Source of the DNA: Roseovarius amoyensis
GTDB taxonomy: Bacteria > Pseudomonadota > Alphaproteobacteria > Rhodobacterales > Rhodobacteraceae
DNA length: 64,000 nt
Assembly (NCBI RefSeq): GCF_003260265.1
Contig: NZ_QITQ01000014.1
Location: forward strand, 21,506 to 85,505
Reading direction: 5' to 3'
A model generated the notes under the pieces. It had not been told where the DNA came from. It ran no database searches and saw nothing but the letters and a program-made list of their open reading frames with translations. A program made the translations under genes and the position numbers. Positions 17,462 through 27,036 of this stretch are shown here, one piece after another (within the stretch, counting starts at the first letter, position 1; the number at the start of each line of letters is the position of its first letter).

Positions 17462-17476
17462 CTAACGGAGTGCTAA
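17462..17476 (-). promoter_or_regulatory. Degenerate CtrA-like box upstream of fliC
   Basis: On the minus strand it reads TTAG-N7-TTAG, against the CtrA consensus TTAA-N7-TTAA. Half-site spacing is exact, but the fourth base of each half-site differs. It lies about 155 bp upstream of the fliC start. CtrA is known to control motility in several Rhodobacteraceae, which makes it plausible. Confidence 0.3.
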
Positions 17477-17516
17477 GTGCAGCCGACCATATCCAGCGAA
17501 TTTGAGACAAATCGTG

Positions 17517-17870
17517 TCAGACGCGTTTCTCCATCCTTCCGGACGTTTCGCCACCGATCAGGCGGCGCCGGCCCGTCTCGTCATAGGTTTCGAACGCATG
17601 ATGCAGCTGGCGAAGGCCGGTGATGCGGTCGCTCGCGCGGCGGACACCCTGTAACGCGCCATCGAACAGGGCCTGATTGCGGATGGCCTTGTGCCTAAGC
17701 CCGTCAAGCGTGGCGCGCTCGTCCACACCGGACGCATTCAGCCGGTCGATGAGACGGGCCTTTTCATCGAGCAGCGGTGCAAGATGGTCGAACCGGCCTG
17801 ACAACAGTGCCGCGCGCTCGCGCTCCAGCAGGTCGTCAAGGGCGGGCAGGACGGCGGAATCAATGCTCAT
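17517..17870 (-). CDS. FlgN-like flagellar export chaperone
   Basis: A 117-residue, all-helical, charged protein with the outline of FlgN (chaperone for FlgK/FlgL hook-filament junction proteins). The N-terminal helix pattern (LDDLLERERAALLSGRFD) is typical of FlgN in alphaproteobacteria. It overlaps flgJ by 11 bp and is read after it. The family is weakly conserved, so the name relies partly on context. Confidence 0.6.
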   Translation of the reverse strand: MSIDSAVLPALDDLLERERAALLSGRFDHLAPLLDEKARLIDRLNASGVDERATLDGLRHKAIRNQALFDGALQGVRRASDRITGLRQLHHAFETYDETGRRRLIGGETSGRMEKRV

Positions 17871-18153
17871 GCGAGGCCTCCATCATGGCGTTGAAGAAAT
17901 GCTCGGCCAACCCCAGCCCGCCGGCCCGGACCATCTGCATCGCGATCGCATCGCGCTGGAATGAGGCGAACTGCGCCTCTCCGGTGCCGCCGGAAAAATC
18001 GCCCTGGCGTTCACCTAGGCCGGCGGCCTTGAGCATTTCCGACAGAAAGCTCGCCTCGAGCTTCAGCGCCGCCTCTCGTGCGGCGCGGGCATTGGGCGGG
18101 CTGGCCGCATCCGGTGCGGAGTGCAGCAGGGAGGGAGGTGAAATTCCGATCAC
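17860..18153 (-). CDS. flgJ: Rod-binding protein (FlgJ N-terminal domain only)
   Basis: A 97-residue protein matching only the rod-cap domain of FlgJ: ALKLEASFLSEMLKAAG and the C-terminal hydrophobic helix (DAIAMQMVRAGGLGLAEHFF). The C-terminal muramidase domain of enterobacterial FlgJ is absent, as in most alphaproteobacteria. The wall-cutting function is probably supplied in trans by the SLT enzyme at 3.2 kb. It is divergent from fliK, with a 115-bp gap. Confidence 0.85.
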   Translation of the reverse strand: MIGISPPSLLHSAPDAASPPNARAAREAALKLEASFLSEMLKAAGLGERQGDFSGGTGEAQFASFQRDAIAMQMVRAGGLGLAEHFFNAMMEASHEH

Positions 18154-18268
18154 GGCGATATCTCCAATTCAAGACATTTCGGCGCCATGGGACCGCAAAG
18201 CAGTAAAGAAACCGGTAACCGGCTTTTGCGATGCTCACCCCATCGCGGAAGAATCCCGGAGAAGGCGC

Positions 18269-19690
18269 ATGATCATTCATTCCAACGGCCCGGATGCGGC
18301 CCCGGCAAACGGTGCCGGTACAGCCCCCGTCGATGACGTGGGGCCGGAAACGGGCGCGCGCATCGGTGATGCGCTGCCGGCGCATGGCTTTGCCGATGTT
18401 TTCGCGGGGCTGATGCGAGGGGCGCTTTCGCCGGAATCGAAAGAGGCCGACACCGATGCCACGGCTGAAACTCCTGGCGTTGAAACGCCTGAAGACACGG
18501 AGGACGCCACAGAGATCGCCGGGAACGTGGCTGTGCCGCCGCCGGAACTGGCTGGGTCGGTCCAACGGTCGATGCCGGCGGCGTTGGACAGCGCTTCGGA
18601 AACGCCAGCCCCGACGGTGTGGGGGCATAATCAACACCCCGCTGCCGGGGTGGAAATGGGCGCGCCCGGCAAGAAAGACAGGCAGGGCGCGCGCGCGACT
18701 GCCCAGACCAATCCGGGCCTTGTTGTCGATGGGCGCGCGCGTGGCGATTCAAATGGGCTGAACAGAACCGACAGTGCGCCGCAATCGGCGATGGCAGAGG
18801 GCAGGCCGATGGCGCTGCAGGGCGGCCCGACATCCGCAGGGCCTGTACCGCCAATTCAGGCGGCAGCAATACACACTGGCCAGAATGCGGGCAACATCCC
18901 GGATACGACAAGCGGGGCAAGCGTGCTGGCCGAAGCGACGCGGCATACGCAGGCCTCGCCCACGCCTGCCGACCCCGCGACCGCTGTCACCAGGGCGGGG
19001 CCGCAGGAGCGGCCCGTGATGCAGCCAACCGAATCGGCGTGGGTGACGGAGGGCGCGCAGGATATGTCCGAACCTGCGCCTGCGCCCCCCGCACCTGCCG
19101 TTGGAAATCCCGCCGCGAATCGCGCGGTCCTTGCCTCCAGTCCGGCAGTGACGCCGGAAAACCCTGCGCAAGCCGCATTTGATCCGGTCGGGGCGGATGC
19201 TCTGCAAGCGGCGGATGTTGCGCGCGCTGACCGCCCCGGCGCCGCACCCGTCACTGGCCAGACGGCTCATGGCGCGCCCAACCCGCCCGCGCGGGCCATT
19301 ACCCCCCAGATCGCCGCCGCGGTTCAGGCCAGCGGCGACCGCTCGGTCGAGATCGTGCTCAGCCCCGTCGAACTGGGCAAGGTGCGGATCACGCTCAGCC
19401 CGGGCGAGGCCGGGATGGCGGTCAACATCCTGGCCGACCGGCCCGAAACGCTGGACCTGCTGCGCCGTCATGCCGACCTGCTGGCGCAGGATTTCCGCGA
19501 GCTGGGGTATGGGGGAACCGAGTTTTCGTTCGGCTCCGACAGCCGGTCGACGGGGCAGGAGCGCGGTGCGGTGCCCGGTGCCGCCGCCGCCCAGGGCGAT
19601 TCGGGGCTGCCTGTAACCGCGCAGGATGACACCCCCCGACAGCTGGCGGGTCGGTTGGCCCCGGACGGCCGCATGGACATCCGGCTTTAG
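18269..19690 (+). CDS. fliK: Flagellar hook-length control protein FliK
   Basis: A 473-residue protein from ATG 18269 (CGGAGAAGG just upstream). Residues 1-340 are low-complexity, rich in Ala, Pro, Gly and Thr, as expected for the molecular ruler region. Residues about 345-430 form the conserved C-terminal switch domain (VEIVLSPVELGKVRITLSPG), which contacts FlhB to end hook growth. flgD follows after 27 bases. Confidence 0.9.
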   Translation: MIIHSNGPDAAPANGAGTAPVDDVGPETGARIGDALPAHGFADVFAGLMRGALSPESKEADTDATAETPGVETPEDTEDATEIAGNVAVPPPELAGSVQRSMPAALDSASETPAPTVWGHNQHPAAGVEMGAPGKKDRQGARATAQTNPGLVVDGRARGDSNGLNRTDSAPQSAMAEGRPMALQGGPTSAGPVPPIQAAAIHTGQNAGNIPDTTSGASVLAEATRHTQASPTPADPATAVTRAGPQERPVMQPTESAWVTEGAQDMSEPAPAPPAPAVGNPAANRAVLASSPAVTPENPAQAAFDPVGADALQAADVARADRPGAAPVTGQTAHGAPNPPARAITPQIAAAVQASGDRSVEIVLSPVELGKVRITLSPGEAGMAVNILADRPETLDLLRRHADLLAQDFRELGYGGTEFSFGSDSRSTGQERGAVPGAAAAQGDSGLPVTAQDDTPRQLAGRLAPDGRMDIRL

Positions 19691-19717
19691 ACACCCAATT
19701 CGCTGAAAGGAGAGATC

Positions 19718-20392
19718 ATGGATATCGCCCAGACCAACGCTGCCCAGTCGGCAGGTGCCACCCTAAATCGGGCCAGCACCCCGGCATCCGACAAGGCGGT
19801 GCTGAGTTCCGATTTCGAGACGTTCCTGACCATGCTGACCGCACAGATCCAGAACCAGGACCCGCTTAACCCGATCGATTCGACCGATTTCGCCACCCAG
19901 CTTGCCACTTTTTCCAGCGTCGAACAGCAGGTGCGCAGCAATGACCTGCTGGCGGTGCTGGGCGAACAGATGCAAGCGATCGGCGTTTCGCAACTGTCGA
20001 ACTGGGTGGGCATGACCGCCCGCGCCACGATGCCGGTCATCTTTGACGGCAGCCCTGTCACAATCACCACTGCGGGCCAGGCGCAGGCCGATACGGCAGA
20101 GCTGGTGGTGCGCGACAGCTCCGGCACGGTGGTTCAGCGCCTGCCTGTCAGCCCCGCAAGGCAAGAGATGGAATGGGCCGGCGTCACCGATGTGGGCAGC
20201 CCGCTGTCCGCCGGCACCTACGATCTGAGCGTGGAATCATTCGTTCAGGGCGATCTTGTCGCAACCGCGCCGGCCTATGTTCACGGCCGCATCATCGAGG
20301 CGCGAAACGAGGATGGCTTGCCATTGCTGGTGATGGCGGGCGGGCAGGTGGTGACCCCGAACGACGTGGTCGGTCTGCGCGAGGGAGATTGA
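19718..20392 (+). CDS. flgD: Hook assembly cap protein FlgD
   Basis: A 224-residue FlgD, the scaffold that caps the growing hook. The N-terminal motif FLTMLTAQIQNQDPLNP is the family signature. The C-terminal part has FLIK/Tudor-like and Ig-like beta segments. The ATG follows AAAGGAGAG. It forms a two-gene unit with fliK; flgE is not in the window. Confidence 0.96.
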   Translation: MDIAQTNAAQSAGATLNRASTPASDKAVLSSDFETFLTMLTAQIQNQDPLNPIDSTDFATQLATFSSVEQQVRSNDLLAVLGEQMQAIGVSQLSNWVGMTARATMPVIFDGSPVTITTAGQAQADTAELVVRDSSGTVVQRLPVSPARQEMEWAGVTDVGSPLSAGTYDLSVESFVQGDLVATAPAYVHGRIIEARNEDGLPLLVMAGGQVVTPNDVVGLREGD

Positions 20393-20414
20393 GAGTACTC
20401 TCGGACCCGGGTGA

Positions 20415-21947
20415 TCAGCCCAGCATCACCGCCGCCAGCACCGCCGCACAGCCGGCCACAAAGCCAGCCGCGGCCCATGTGGGGCCGGTCAGGCGAGAGG
20501 GTTTCGGCGCCTCGGGCGCGGGTTGGGATTGGCGGATCAGCGCCGCCTCGACCAGTTGCGGCAGGCGGGGCCCATATCGGCCCAGTACCGCCAGCGTGCG
20601 GCCGATGTCGCGCAGTGCCGCGCGCGGGCCGATGTTCTTGCGGATGTAATCCTCGACCACGGGATGCGCGACTTGCCAGATGTTGATCTGCGGATTGAGC
20701 GAACGCGCCACCCCCTCCACCACGACCATCGTGCGCTGCAGCAGGATCAGCTCGGTCCGGGTTTCCATGCCAAAGCGTTCGGTCACCTCGAACAGGTAGC
20801 TCAGCAGGTTGCCCATCGAGATACGGGTCGCGTCCATGCCGAAAATGGGCTCGCCCACCGCGCGCAGAGCGCGGGCGAATTCGGTCACGTCGCGGTCGGC
20901 GGGTACGTATCCGGCCTCAAAATGCACCTCGGCCACGCGGGTGTAATCGCGGCGGATAAAGCCATACAGGATCTCGGCATAGACCTTGCGGGTGTATTCG
21001 TCGATATGGCCCATGATGCCGAAATCATAGGCGATGATGTCGCCGTTCGCGCTGACCTTGAGGTTGCCCTGGTGCATGTCGGCGTGAAAAAACCCGTCGC
21101 GCAGCGCGTGACTGAGGAACAGCTGCAACACCCGTTCACCCAGCTGCACCCGGTCATGCCCGGCGGCATCCAGCGCGTCGTTGTCGCCCAGCGGAACGCC
21201 CTCGGCCCAGCCCATCGTCATCACGCGCCGACCGGAATATTCCCATTTCATCTCGGGCAGGACGAAACCGTCATCGCCGGCGGTATTGGCGGCGAATTCC
21301 GAGGCGGAAGAGCTTTCGAGCCGCAGGTCAAGCTCGCCCATCACCACGCCCTCGAAATGCGCGATCACGTCCGACGGCCGCAACCGGCGCGAGGCGGGCG
21401 AGAGGAACTCGATCATTGAGGCGGCGAAATAGAAGGCGTCGATATCCTTGCGAAAGGCGCGTTCGATCCGCGGGCGCAGCACCTTGACGGCGACCGCTTC
21501 GCCGGTGCTGCGCAGCCGCGCCTTGTGAACCTGCGCGATCGAGGCGGCGGCGACGGGTTCGCTCAAATCCTCGAACATCTCGTCGACGGGGCGGCCCAGC
21601 TCGTGCTCGATGCTGCGGCGCGCGGTTTCCAGCGGAAAGGGCGGCAGCTTGTCCTGAAGGATACGCAACTCGTTCGCCAGGTCCTCGCCGACGATGTCGG
21701 GCCGGGTCGAAAATACCTGCCCGAACTTGATATAGGCCGGGCCCAGCGCCGTCAGCGCGCGCAGCGCCGGCGGCGTGGCCGGGTCGCCGCGATAGCCCAG
21801 CCACTGAAACGGCCAGGCCAACAGCCGTAGCGCGACCCGCACCTGCGGCGGCGCGTCCATCGCATCAAGAAACACCCGCATCGCGCCGGTGCGTTCCAGC
21901 GTCGCGCCGGTGCGGATGAGGCGCATGATATTGTGCGGTCCGCGCAT
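20415..21947 (-). CDS. ubiB: Ubiquinone biosynthesis ATPase/kinase-like protein UbiB
   Basis: An atypical kinase fold (ABC1/ADCK family) needed for the aerobic hydroxylation steps of ubiquinone synthesis. From ATG 21947, 4 bases after the ubiE stop, it has 510 residues. The KxGQ motif reads KFGQ (in AYIKFGQVFSTRPD), and the Ala-rich nucleotide loop appears as EPVAAASIAQVHKARL. Two C-terminal membrane helices lie in the last 60 residues. A longer in-frame start at 21983 would run into ubiE and is less likely. ubiE-ubiB is a common pair. Confidence 0.95.
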   Translation of the reverse strand: MRGPHNIMRLIRTGATLERTGAMRVFLDAMDAPPQVRVALRLLAWPFQWLGYRGDPATPPALRALTALGPAYIKFGQVFSTRPDIVGEDLANELRILQDKLPPFPLETARRSIEHELGRPVDEMFEDLSEPVAAASIAQVHKARLRSTGEAVAVKVLRPRIERAFRKDIDAFYFAASMIEFLSPASRRLRPSDVIAHFEGVVMGELDLRLESSSASEFAANTAGDDGFVLPEMKWEYSGRRVMTMGWAEGVPLGDNDALDAAGHDRVQLGERVLQLFLSHALRDGFFHADMHQGNLKVSANGDIIAYDFGIMGHIDEYTRKVYAEILYGFIRRDYTRVAEVHFEAGYVPADRDVTEFARALRAVGEPIFGMDATRISMGNLLSYLFEVTERFGMETRTELILLQRTMVVVEGVARSLNPQINIWQVAHPVVEDYIRKNIGPRAALRDIGRTLAVLGRYGPRLPQLVEAALIRQSQPAPEAPKPSRLTGPTWAAAGFVAGCAAVLAAVMLG

Positions 21948-21951
21948 GGGT

Positions 21952-22695
21952 CTATATCTTCCAGCCGGAATGCAGGCAGGCAACGCCGAAGGTCAGGTTG
22001 CGATAGGCGGTGTTTTCGAAACCGGCCTTGCGCACCATGCCTAGGAACGTTTCCTGGTCAGGAAAGCGGCGGATCGATTCCACCAGGTATTGATAACTGT
22101 CGCGGTCCTGCGCGATGACCTGCCCCAGCCGCGGAATGATGTGAAAGGAATAGAGATCATAGACCTTGCGCAGCAATTCGTTGGGCACCTGGCTGAATTC
22201 CAGCACCATCAGCCGCCCGCCCGGCCGCAGCACGCGAAACGCCTCGTGCAGCACCTGTTGCGGGTCGGTCATGTTGCGGATGCCGAAACTGACGGTGTAG
22301 ACGTCAAAGCTGTTGTCGGCAAAGGGCAGCGCCATCGCGTCGCCCACCACCCAGTCCAGCTGACCCGCCATCTGTTCGGCCTCGGCCCGCTGGCGCCCGG
22401 CGATCAGCATTTCCTCGGTCAGGTCCAGCACTGTGGCATTGCCTTCGCCGGCACGTTTTAGAAACCTGAACGAGATGTCGCCGGTGCCGCCGGCCACGTC
22501 CAGCAGGCGCTGGCCCGGGCGCGGTGCCAGCCAGTCCATCATCGCGTCCTTCCAGACGCGATGGATGCCCATCGACATGGCGTCGTTCATGACGTCGTAC
22601 CTGGAGGCGACCGAGCCAAAGACACCGCGCACGCGGCCGGCCTTTTCCTCTTCGGGGATTTCCTGGAATCCGAAATGGGTGGTCTTGCGGGTCAT
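21952..22695 (-). CDS. ubiE: Demethylmenaquinone/ubiquinone C-methyltransferase UbiE
   Basis: An SAM-dependent C-methyltransferase of ubiquinone (and menaquinone) synthesis, 247 residues from ATG 22695. SAM motif I is LDVAGGTGD near residue 65, and the UbiE signature ([20 protein letters not shown]) is near 150. It is divergent from mutM, with a 96-bp gap, and is followed by ubiB. Together with ubiT-ubiU-ubiV at 34-36 kb the window holds both general and O2-independent quinone genes. Confidence 0.97.
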   Translation of the reverse strand: MTRKTTHFGFQEIPEEEKAGRVRGVFGSVASRYDVMNDAMSMGIHRVWKDAMMDWLAPRPGQRLLDVAGGTGDISFRFLKRAGEGNATVLDLTEEMLIAGRQRAEAEQMAGQLDWVVGDAMALPFADNSFDVYTVSFGIRNMTDPQQVLHEAFRVLRPGGRLMVLEFSQVPNELLRKVYDLYSFHIIPRLGQVIAQDRDSYQYLVESIRRFPDQETFLGMVRKAGFENTAYRNLTFGVACLHSGWKI

Positions 22696-22791
22696 CCGGG
22701 TTATCGGGCCTTGCCGTTTGCGATCGTCGCCCTTCTTATAGGCTGGCCGGAGCGGGTTACAATCCGCGCCGTCACGGGCGGAAAGGGAAAC

Positions 22792-23643
22792 ATGCCTGAA
22801 TTGCCGGAGGTTGAGACGGTTCGTCGCGGGCTGGACCCGGTCCTGACCGGTCACCGGATCGTGCGCGCGCAGGTCAACCGCCCTGATCTGCGCTGGCCGT
22901 TCCCGCCGAACATGGCCGGGCGGCTGACCGGGCGGCGGGTGCAGGCGCTGCGGCGGCGGTCGAAATACATCTTGGCCGATCTCGACGGCGGCGAGTCGCT
23001 GCTGGTGCATCTGGGCATGTCGGGCCGCATCCTGGTGTCGGGCGATCCGCTGGGCGCATTCGTGCACGACCACCCCGCGCCAGAGCGCCACGACCACGTG
23101 GTGTTGGACATCGACAGCGGCGCGCGCATCACCTTCAACGACCCGCGGCGTTTCGGCGCGATGGACCTGCTTGCCACCGCGACGGCCGACTCGCACCCGC
23201 TGCTGGCCCGGCTGGGGCCCGAGCCGCTGGGAAACACGTTTCACGAGGCGCACCTAGTGGCTGCGATGAAGGGTCGCAGGACGCCGGTCAAATCGGCGCT
23301 GCTGGATCAGCGCATCGTGGCCGGGCTGGGCAATATCTATGTGTGCGAGGCGCTTTACCGCTCCCGCATCTCGCCGCTGCGGGGCGCCGGCGCGATATCA
23401 GAGGCGCGGCTTGGCACGCTGACCGGGGCGATACGCGAGGTCCTGCAAGATGCTATCGTGGCGGGCGGATCGTCGTTGCGCGATTTTCGCCGCGCCGATG
23501 GCGAGCTGGGCTATTTTCAGCACAGTTTCGACGTCTATGGCCGCGAGGGAAAACCCTGCCGCACCCCCGGCTGTGCCGGCACCATCCGGCGCGTGGTGCA
23601 GGCGGGTCGGTCGACCTTTTACTGCACGGCCTGTCAAAGATAA
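22792..23643 (+). CDS. mutM: Formamidopyrimidine-DNA glycosylase (Fpg/MutM)
   Basis: A DNA repair enzyme that removes 8-oxoguanine and nicks the abasic site. It has 283 residues from ATG 22792 (AAGGGAAAC just upstream). The N-terminal catalytic proline is in M-PELPEVE, the helix-two-turn-helix contains [18 protein letters not shown] near 175, and the C-terminal zinc finger has four Cys (CRTPGC...CTAC). It is intact. Confidence 0.97.
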   Translation: MPELPEVETVRRGLDPVLTGHRIVRAQVNRPDLRWPFPPNMAGRLTGRRVQALRRRSKYILADLDGGESLLVHLGMSGRILVSGDPLGAFVHDHPAPERHDHVVLDIDSGARITFNDPRRFGAMDLLATATADSHPLLARLGPEPLGNTFHEAHLVAAMKGRRTPVKSALLDQRIVAGLGNIYVCEALYRSRISPLRGAGAISEARLGTLTGAIREVLQDAIVAGGSSLRDFRRADGELGYFQHSFDVYGREGKPCRTPGCAGTIRRVVQAGRSTFYCTACQR

Positions 23644-23645
23644 GG

Positions 23646-23673
23646 TTGAACCAGTTCGCCAAATGACTATGGA
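23646..23673 (+). promoter_or_regulatory. Candidate sigma-70 promoter for the enoyl-CoA hydratase
   Basis: TTGAAC (23646-23651) and TATGGA (23668-23673) are separated by 16 bases, 36 bp before the hydratase ATG and just after the mutM stop. It is a reasonable housekeeping match but unproven. Confidence 0.4.
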
Positions 23674-23708
23674 ATCGCCCCTGACTGAAACAAGCGAAAG
23701 CGGAATTC

Positions 23709-24485
23709 ATGGCCTATGAGACGATCATCGTCGAGATAGAGGATCACGTCGCCCTTATTACGCTGAACCGTACCGATGCGCTCAATGCGCTGAACGATCA
23801 GCTGATGAGCGAATTGGTCACCGCGCTGCAGGACGCGCAGGCAAACGACAAGGTGCGCTGCATCGTGATCACCGGCTCGGAAAAGGCATTCGCCGCCGGC
23901 GCCGACATCAAGATGATGGGCGAAAAGGGGTTCGTCGATGTCTTTATCGGCGATCTGTTCACCCCCGAATCGGATGCCATCATGCGCATCCGCAAGCCGA
24001 TCATCGCTGCCGTTTCGGGCTATGCGCTGGGCGGAGGGTGCGAGCTGGCAATGATGTGCGATTTCATCATCGCCGCCGACACAGCCAAGTTCGGCCAGCC
24101 CGAGATCAACCTGGGTGTCATCGCCGGGCTGGGGGGCACGCAGCGGCTGACCCGCGCCATCGGCAAGTCGAAGGCGATGGACATGAACCTGACCGGCCGC
24201 TTCATGGACGCCGAAGAGGCCGAACGCGCCGGGCTGGTCAGCCGCGTCGTGCCAGCCAAGAAGCTGAAGGAAGAGGCGTTGACCGCCGCCGGCAAGATCG
24301 CTGAAAAGTCTATGATCGCGGTCATGACGGCAAAGGAATCAGTGAACCGCTCTTTCGAGGTGCCGCTGCGCGAGGGGCTGTTGTTCGAACGCCGCGTGTT
24401 CCATTCGCTCTTTGCCACCGAGGACCAGAAAGAAGGCATGGCCGCCTTTTCTGAAAAGCGCGAGCCGCAGTTCCGCGACAAGTGA
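23709..24485 (+). CDS. Enoyl-CoA hydratase (crotonase family)
   Basis: A 258-residue crotonase that hydrates trans-2-enoyl-CoA to 3-hydroxyacyl-CoA. The oxyanion-hole segment [11 protein letters not shown] is near residue 60. Both catalytic glutamates are present: [11 protein letters not shown] near 112 and [12 protein letters not shown] near 132. It resembles the short-chain hydratases conserved upstream of rpsT-dnaA in Rhodobacteraceae. The exact substrate cannot be told from sequence; short-chain fatty acyl or crotonyl-CoA is most likely. A strong terminator follows. Confidence 0.93.
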   Translation: MAYETIIVEIEDHVALITLNRTDALNALNDQLMSELVTALQDAQANDKVRCIVITGSEKAFAAGADIKMMGEKGFVDVFIGDLFTPESDAIMRIRKPIIAAVSGYALGGGCELAMMCDFIIAADTAKFGQPEINLGVIAGLGGTQRLTRAIGKSKAMDMNLTGRFMDAEEAERAGLVSRVVPAKKLKEEALTAAGKIAEKSMIAVMTAKESVNRSFEVPLREGLLFERRVFHSLFATEDQKEGMAAFSEKREPQFRDK

Positions 24486-24512
24486 CGCGAAAGACTTACC
24501 CAGGGATGCCGG

Positions 24513-24534
24513 CCCCCGCCAATGGCGGGGGTTT
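24513..24534 (+). terminator. Rho-independent terminator after the enoyl-CoA hydratase
   Basis: An 8-bp perfect GC stem (CCCCCGCC / GGCGGGGG) with a 3-base AAT loop, followed by TTT, lies 28 bases after the stop codon. Confidence 0.8.
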
Positions 24535-24713
24535 GCCGTTCTGGGGATGGCATGTCGCCGGGCGGGCCGTGCCGCCCCGGAGCGCGGCACGGGTGAGTCG
24601 CAGGCCTTGTGTCGATTGCGTCACATCCGGATGAAAATGAGGCTTTGCCGACCGGGCCGAGACAGGCAGCGCAAACATTCAAGAATCACCTGCTGCCCAG
24701 CGGATTTGGCCCT
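24535..24713. other. Non-coding stretch before the rpsT promoter
   Basis: With its flanks this makes a 379-bp gap without a gene. It holds one hairpin (24567-24592; CCGTGCCGC / GCGGCACGG, 8-base loop) with no T-run after it. No credible open frame or tRNA was seen. Confidence 0.4.
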
Positions 24714-24741
24714 TTGCATTCGCGGCAATCTCGGCTATATG
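24714..24741 (+). promoter_or_regulatory. Candidate rpsT promoter
   Basis: TTGCAT (24714-24719) and TATATG (24736-24741) are separated by 16 bases. This would give an rpsT leader of roughly 115 nt. It is the best sigma-70-like pair in the gap. Confidence 0.5.
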
Positions 24742-24864
24742 CGGCGGTCATATATGCGCGTGGGGCCCGCTCTGGCCAGATTCAGCCCGGTTAAAGACCT
24801 GCCGGTTCGGGAATGCCTGCGTGCGACACGAAACGCAAAGACCCGAACAAAGGTTTGAAAATAA

Positions 24865-25128
24865 ATGGCTAACTCGCCCCAGTCCAAGAAACGCGCCCGC
24901 CAGAACACTCGCCGTCTGGCCGTCAACAAGACCCGGCGTTCGCGAATCCGTACCTATCTGCGCAAGGTCGAAGAGGCGATCGCCTCGGGTGACAAGGATG
25001 CCGCAAAGACCGCGCTGCAGGCCGCTCAGCCCGAGCTGATGCGCGGTGTGACCAAAGGCGTCTTTCACAAGAACACCGCATCGCGCAAAATGTCGCGCCT
25101 CTCGGCCCGCGTAAAGGCGCTTGGCTGA
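24865..25128 (+). CDS. rpsT: 30S ribosomal protein S20
   Basis: The 87-residue S20, which binds 16S rRNA. It is Lys/Arg/Ala-rich with the typical N-terminus [15 protein letters not shown] canonical terminator follows. rpsT next to dnaA is a conserved arrangement in alphaproteobacteria. Confidence 0.98.
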   Translation: MANSPQSKKRARQNTRRLAVNKTRRSRIRTYLRKVEEAIASGDKDAAKTALQAAQPELMRGVTKGVFHKNTASRKMSRLSARVKALG

Positions 25129-25155
25129 AAATCTCGTGCTAAACGTTTGATCCTG

Positions 25156-25183
25156 AAAGGCGCCCCGTGACGGGCGCCTTTTT
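25156..25183 (+). terminator. Rho-independent terminator after rpsT
   Basis: AAAGGCGCCC and GGGCGCCTTT form a 10-bp stem with a 6-base loop, running into a T-rich tail. It lies 27 bases after the rpsT stop. Confidence 0.92.
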
Positions 25184-25665
25184 GGTTTATGTTGGACCCA
25201 TCAATTTCATGTAGATTCTTTTCCGGCAACCGCCCTGTCAAGGACGAAGATAAGTTGCCGCCGCCGCCGGGCTGTTGCTACGGTCACAGGGCGATTCCGC
25301 CAGGGGGGACAGGCTGCCACTGTCGCTGGGACGGACGTGAGCGGCCTTGAACGTACCGCCACGTGACGTTGCCCAAGCGTTCAGGTTTTTACGTCGGTTC
25401 TCTTTTCAGAGACGACAGGCCAGGTCCGATCACAGGCGCGCGCACCTGATAGTTCAGGCCCACTCCGCACATTTGGGGCTGCGGAAATGTTGGGTCGAAA
25501 AAATGTCGGGGCGCGGCGTCTGGCAGGTCCGAAAGGAACTCGGATACTCGCTGCATCCGGCAGCGGGTATCTGGCCTGTGACTGATCCCTCATGCGTGGA
25601 ACGCACCGGTGCGAGTAAGGGGCGTCGCACTGGTGAATGGATGCACAGTCGCGGAATGGGGACAG
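25184..25665. other. rpsT-dnaA intergenic region
   Basis: This 480-bp region has no convincing gene. I searched by eye for TTATCCACA-type DnaA boxes and found none, so it does not look like oriC. The one clear structure is the long hairpin at 25541-25573, about 95 bp before the dnaA start. The dnaA promoter is probably here, but no clear -35/-10 pair stands out. Confidence 0.5.
25541..25573 (+). promoter_or_regulatory. Long hairpin in the dnaA leader
   Basis: Positions 25541-25554 pair with 25560-25573 as a 14-bp stem with two G:T pairs and a 5-base ATCCG loop. No T-run follows, so it is not a normal terminator. It may affect dnaA mRNA stability or translation, or be a protein-binding palindrome. 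Confidence 0.45.
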
Positions 25666-27036
25666 ATGACACAAGAACAATGGGGCCAGCTGAAGCAGGA
25701 ACTGCTGAGCACAGTCGGAACGCATAATTTCAACAACTGGATCGAACCTCTGGAGCTGGTAGAGGTCCGGGACGGGGTCGCCACCTTCACAGTGCCGACC
25801 AGCTTTCAGGGGAATTACGTTTCGCGCAATTTCGGTGATCTGATCCTGTTTCAGTTGAACACCGTCGCGCCGGATGTCCGCCGCGTGCATTTCCGGGCGT
25901 CCGCAAATGCCGGTGCCAACGGCGGTGCGCAACAGCCCGCCGCCGCCAGGCCAGAGCGGGCCCCGGCACAGGCGTCAGCCCATGCCGACGCGCAGGTGCC
26001 CGCCGCGCCGCTGGACGAGCGGTTTACCTTTGATACCTTCGTCGTCGGCAAGCCCAACGAACTGGCCCACGCCGCCGCCCGCCGCGTGTCCGAGGGCGGG
26101 CCGGTCACCTTCAACCCGCTGTTCCTTTACGGCGGGGTCGGGCTGGGCAAGACCCACCTGATGCACGCCATCGCGTGGGAATTGCAGGCCCGCCGGCCCG
26201 AGCTGAACGTCGTCTACCTGTCGGCTGAACAGTTCATGTACCGCTTTGTGCAGGCGCTGCGCGACCGCCGGATGATGGATTTCAAGCAGATGTTCCGCTC
26301 GGTCGACGTGCTGATGGTCGATGATGTGCAGTTCATCGCCGGCAAGGACAGCACGCAGGAAGAGTTCTTTCACACCTTCAACGCGCTGGTTGACCAGAAT
26401 CGGCAGATCATCATCTCGGCTGACCGCGCGCCGGGCGAGATTGCGCAGCTTGAGGACCGCATCAAGTCGCGCCTGCAATGCGGGCTGGTGGTCGACTTGC
26501 ACCCGACCGATTACGAACTGCGGCTCGGCATCCTGCAGTCCAAGGCCGAACGCTATCGCAACGACTATCCCGGCCTGCAGATGGCGAATGGCGTGCTGGA
26601 ATTCCTGGCCCACCGCATCAGCACCAATGTTCGGGTGCTCGAAGGCGCGCTGACGCGGCTGTTCGCCTTTGCCTCGCTGGTGGGGCACGAGATCACGCTG
26701 GAACTGGCGCAGGACTGTCTGGCCGACATCCTGCGCGCGTCCGAGCGCAAGATCTCGATCGAGGAGATTCAGCGCCGAGTGGCGGAACACTACAACATTC
26801 GCATTTCCGACATGATCGGCCCCAAGCGGGTGCGCAACTTTGCCCGCCCGCGGCAGGTGGCGATGTATCTGTGCAAGCAGATGACCAGCCGGTCGCTGCC
26901 GGAAATCGGCCGCCGCTTTGGCGGGCGTGACCATACCACGGTGATGCATGGCGTGCGCCGGATCGACGATCTGCGTCAGCAGGACGCCCAGATCGCCGAA
27001 GACCTGGAGCTGTTGCGCCGCACGCTGGAGGGGTAG
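25666..27036 (+). CDS. dnaA: Chromosomal replication initiator DnaA
   Basis: The replication initiator ATPase, 456 residues from ATG 25666. An open frame continues upstream to 25609, but [14 protein letters not shown] is the conserved N-terminus. The SD (GGGGA) is close to the ATG and weak, so initiation may be inefficient or regulated. Domain I is about 1-85 and a Pro/Ala-rich linker about 90-120. The AAA+ domain has Walker [10 protein letters not shown] and Walker [10 protein letters not shown]. Domain IV holds the DNA-recognition motif [11 protein letters not shown] near the C-terminus. dnaN follows after 166 bp. Confidence 0.96.
   Translation: MTQEQWGQLKQELLSTVGTHNFNNWIEPLELVEVRDGVATFTVPTSFQGNYVSRNFGDLILFQLNTVAPDVRRVHFRASANAGANGGAQQPAAARPERAPAQASAHADAQVPAAPLDERFTFDTFVVGKPNELAHAAARRVSEGGPVTFNPLFLYGGVGLGKTHLMHAIAWELQARRPELNVVYLSAEQFMYRFVQALRDRRMMDFKQMFRSVDVLMVDDVQFIAGKDSTQEEFFHTFNALVDQNRQIIISADRAPGEIAQLEDRIKSRLQCGLVVDLHPTDYELRLGILQSKAERYRNDYPGLQMANGVLEFLAHRISTNVRVLEGALTRLFAFASLVGHEITLELAQDCLADILRASERKISIEEIQRRVAEHYNIRISDMIGPKRVRNFARPRQVAMYLCKQMTSRSLPEIGRRFGGRDHTTVMHGVRRIDDLRQQDAQIAEDLELLRRTLEG

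Noticed and set aside
21948..21983. Longer N-terminus for UbiB starting inside ubiE
   Set aside because: The MRGPHNI start 4 bases after the ubiE stop matches the family; the extra 12 residues do not.
24567..24592. GC-rich hairpin upstream of rpsT as an attenuator or terminator
   Set aside because: No T-run, and it lies before the likely rpsT promoter, so no transcript clearly includes it.
25184..25665. oriC next to dnaA
   Set aside because: No DnaA boxes or AT-rich unwinding element were seen.
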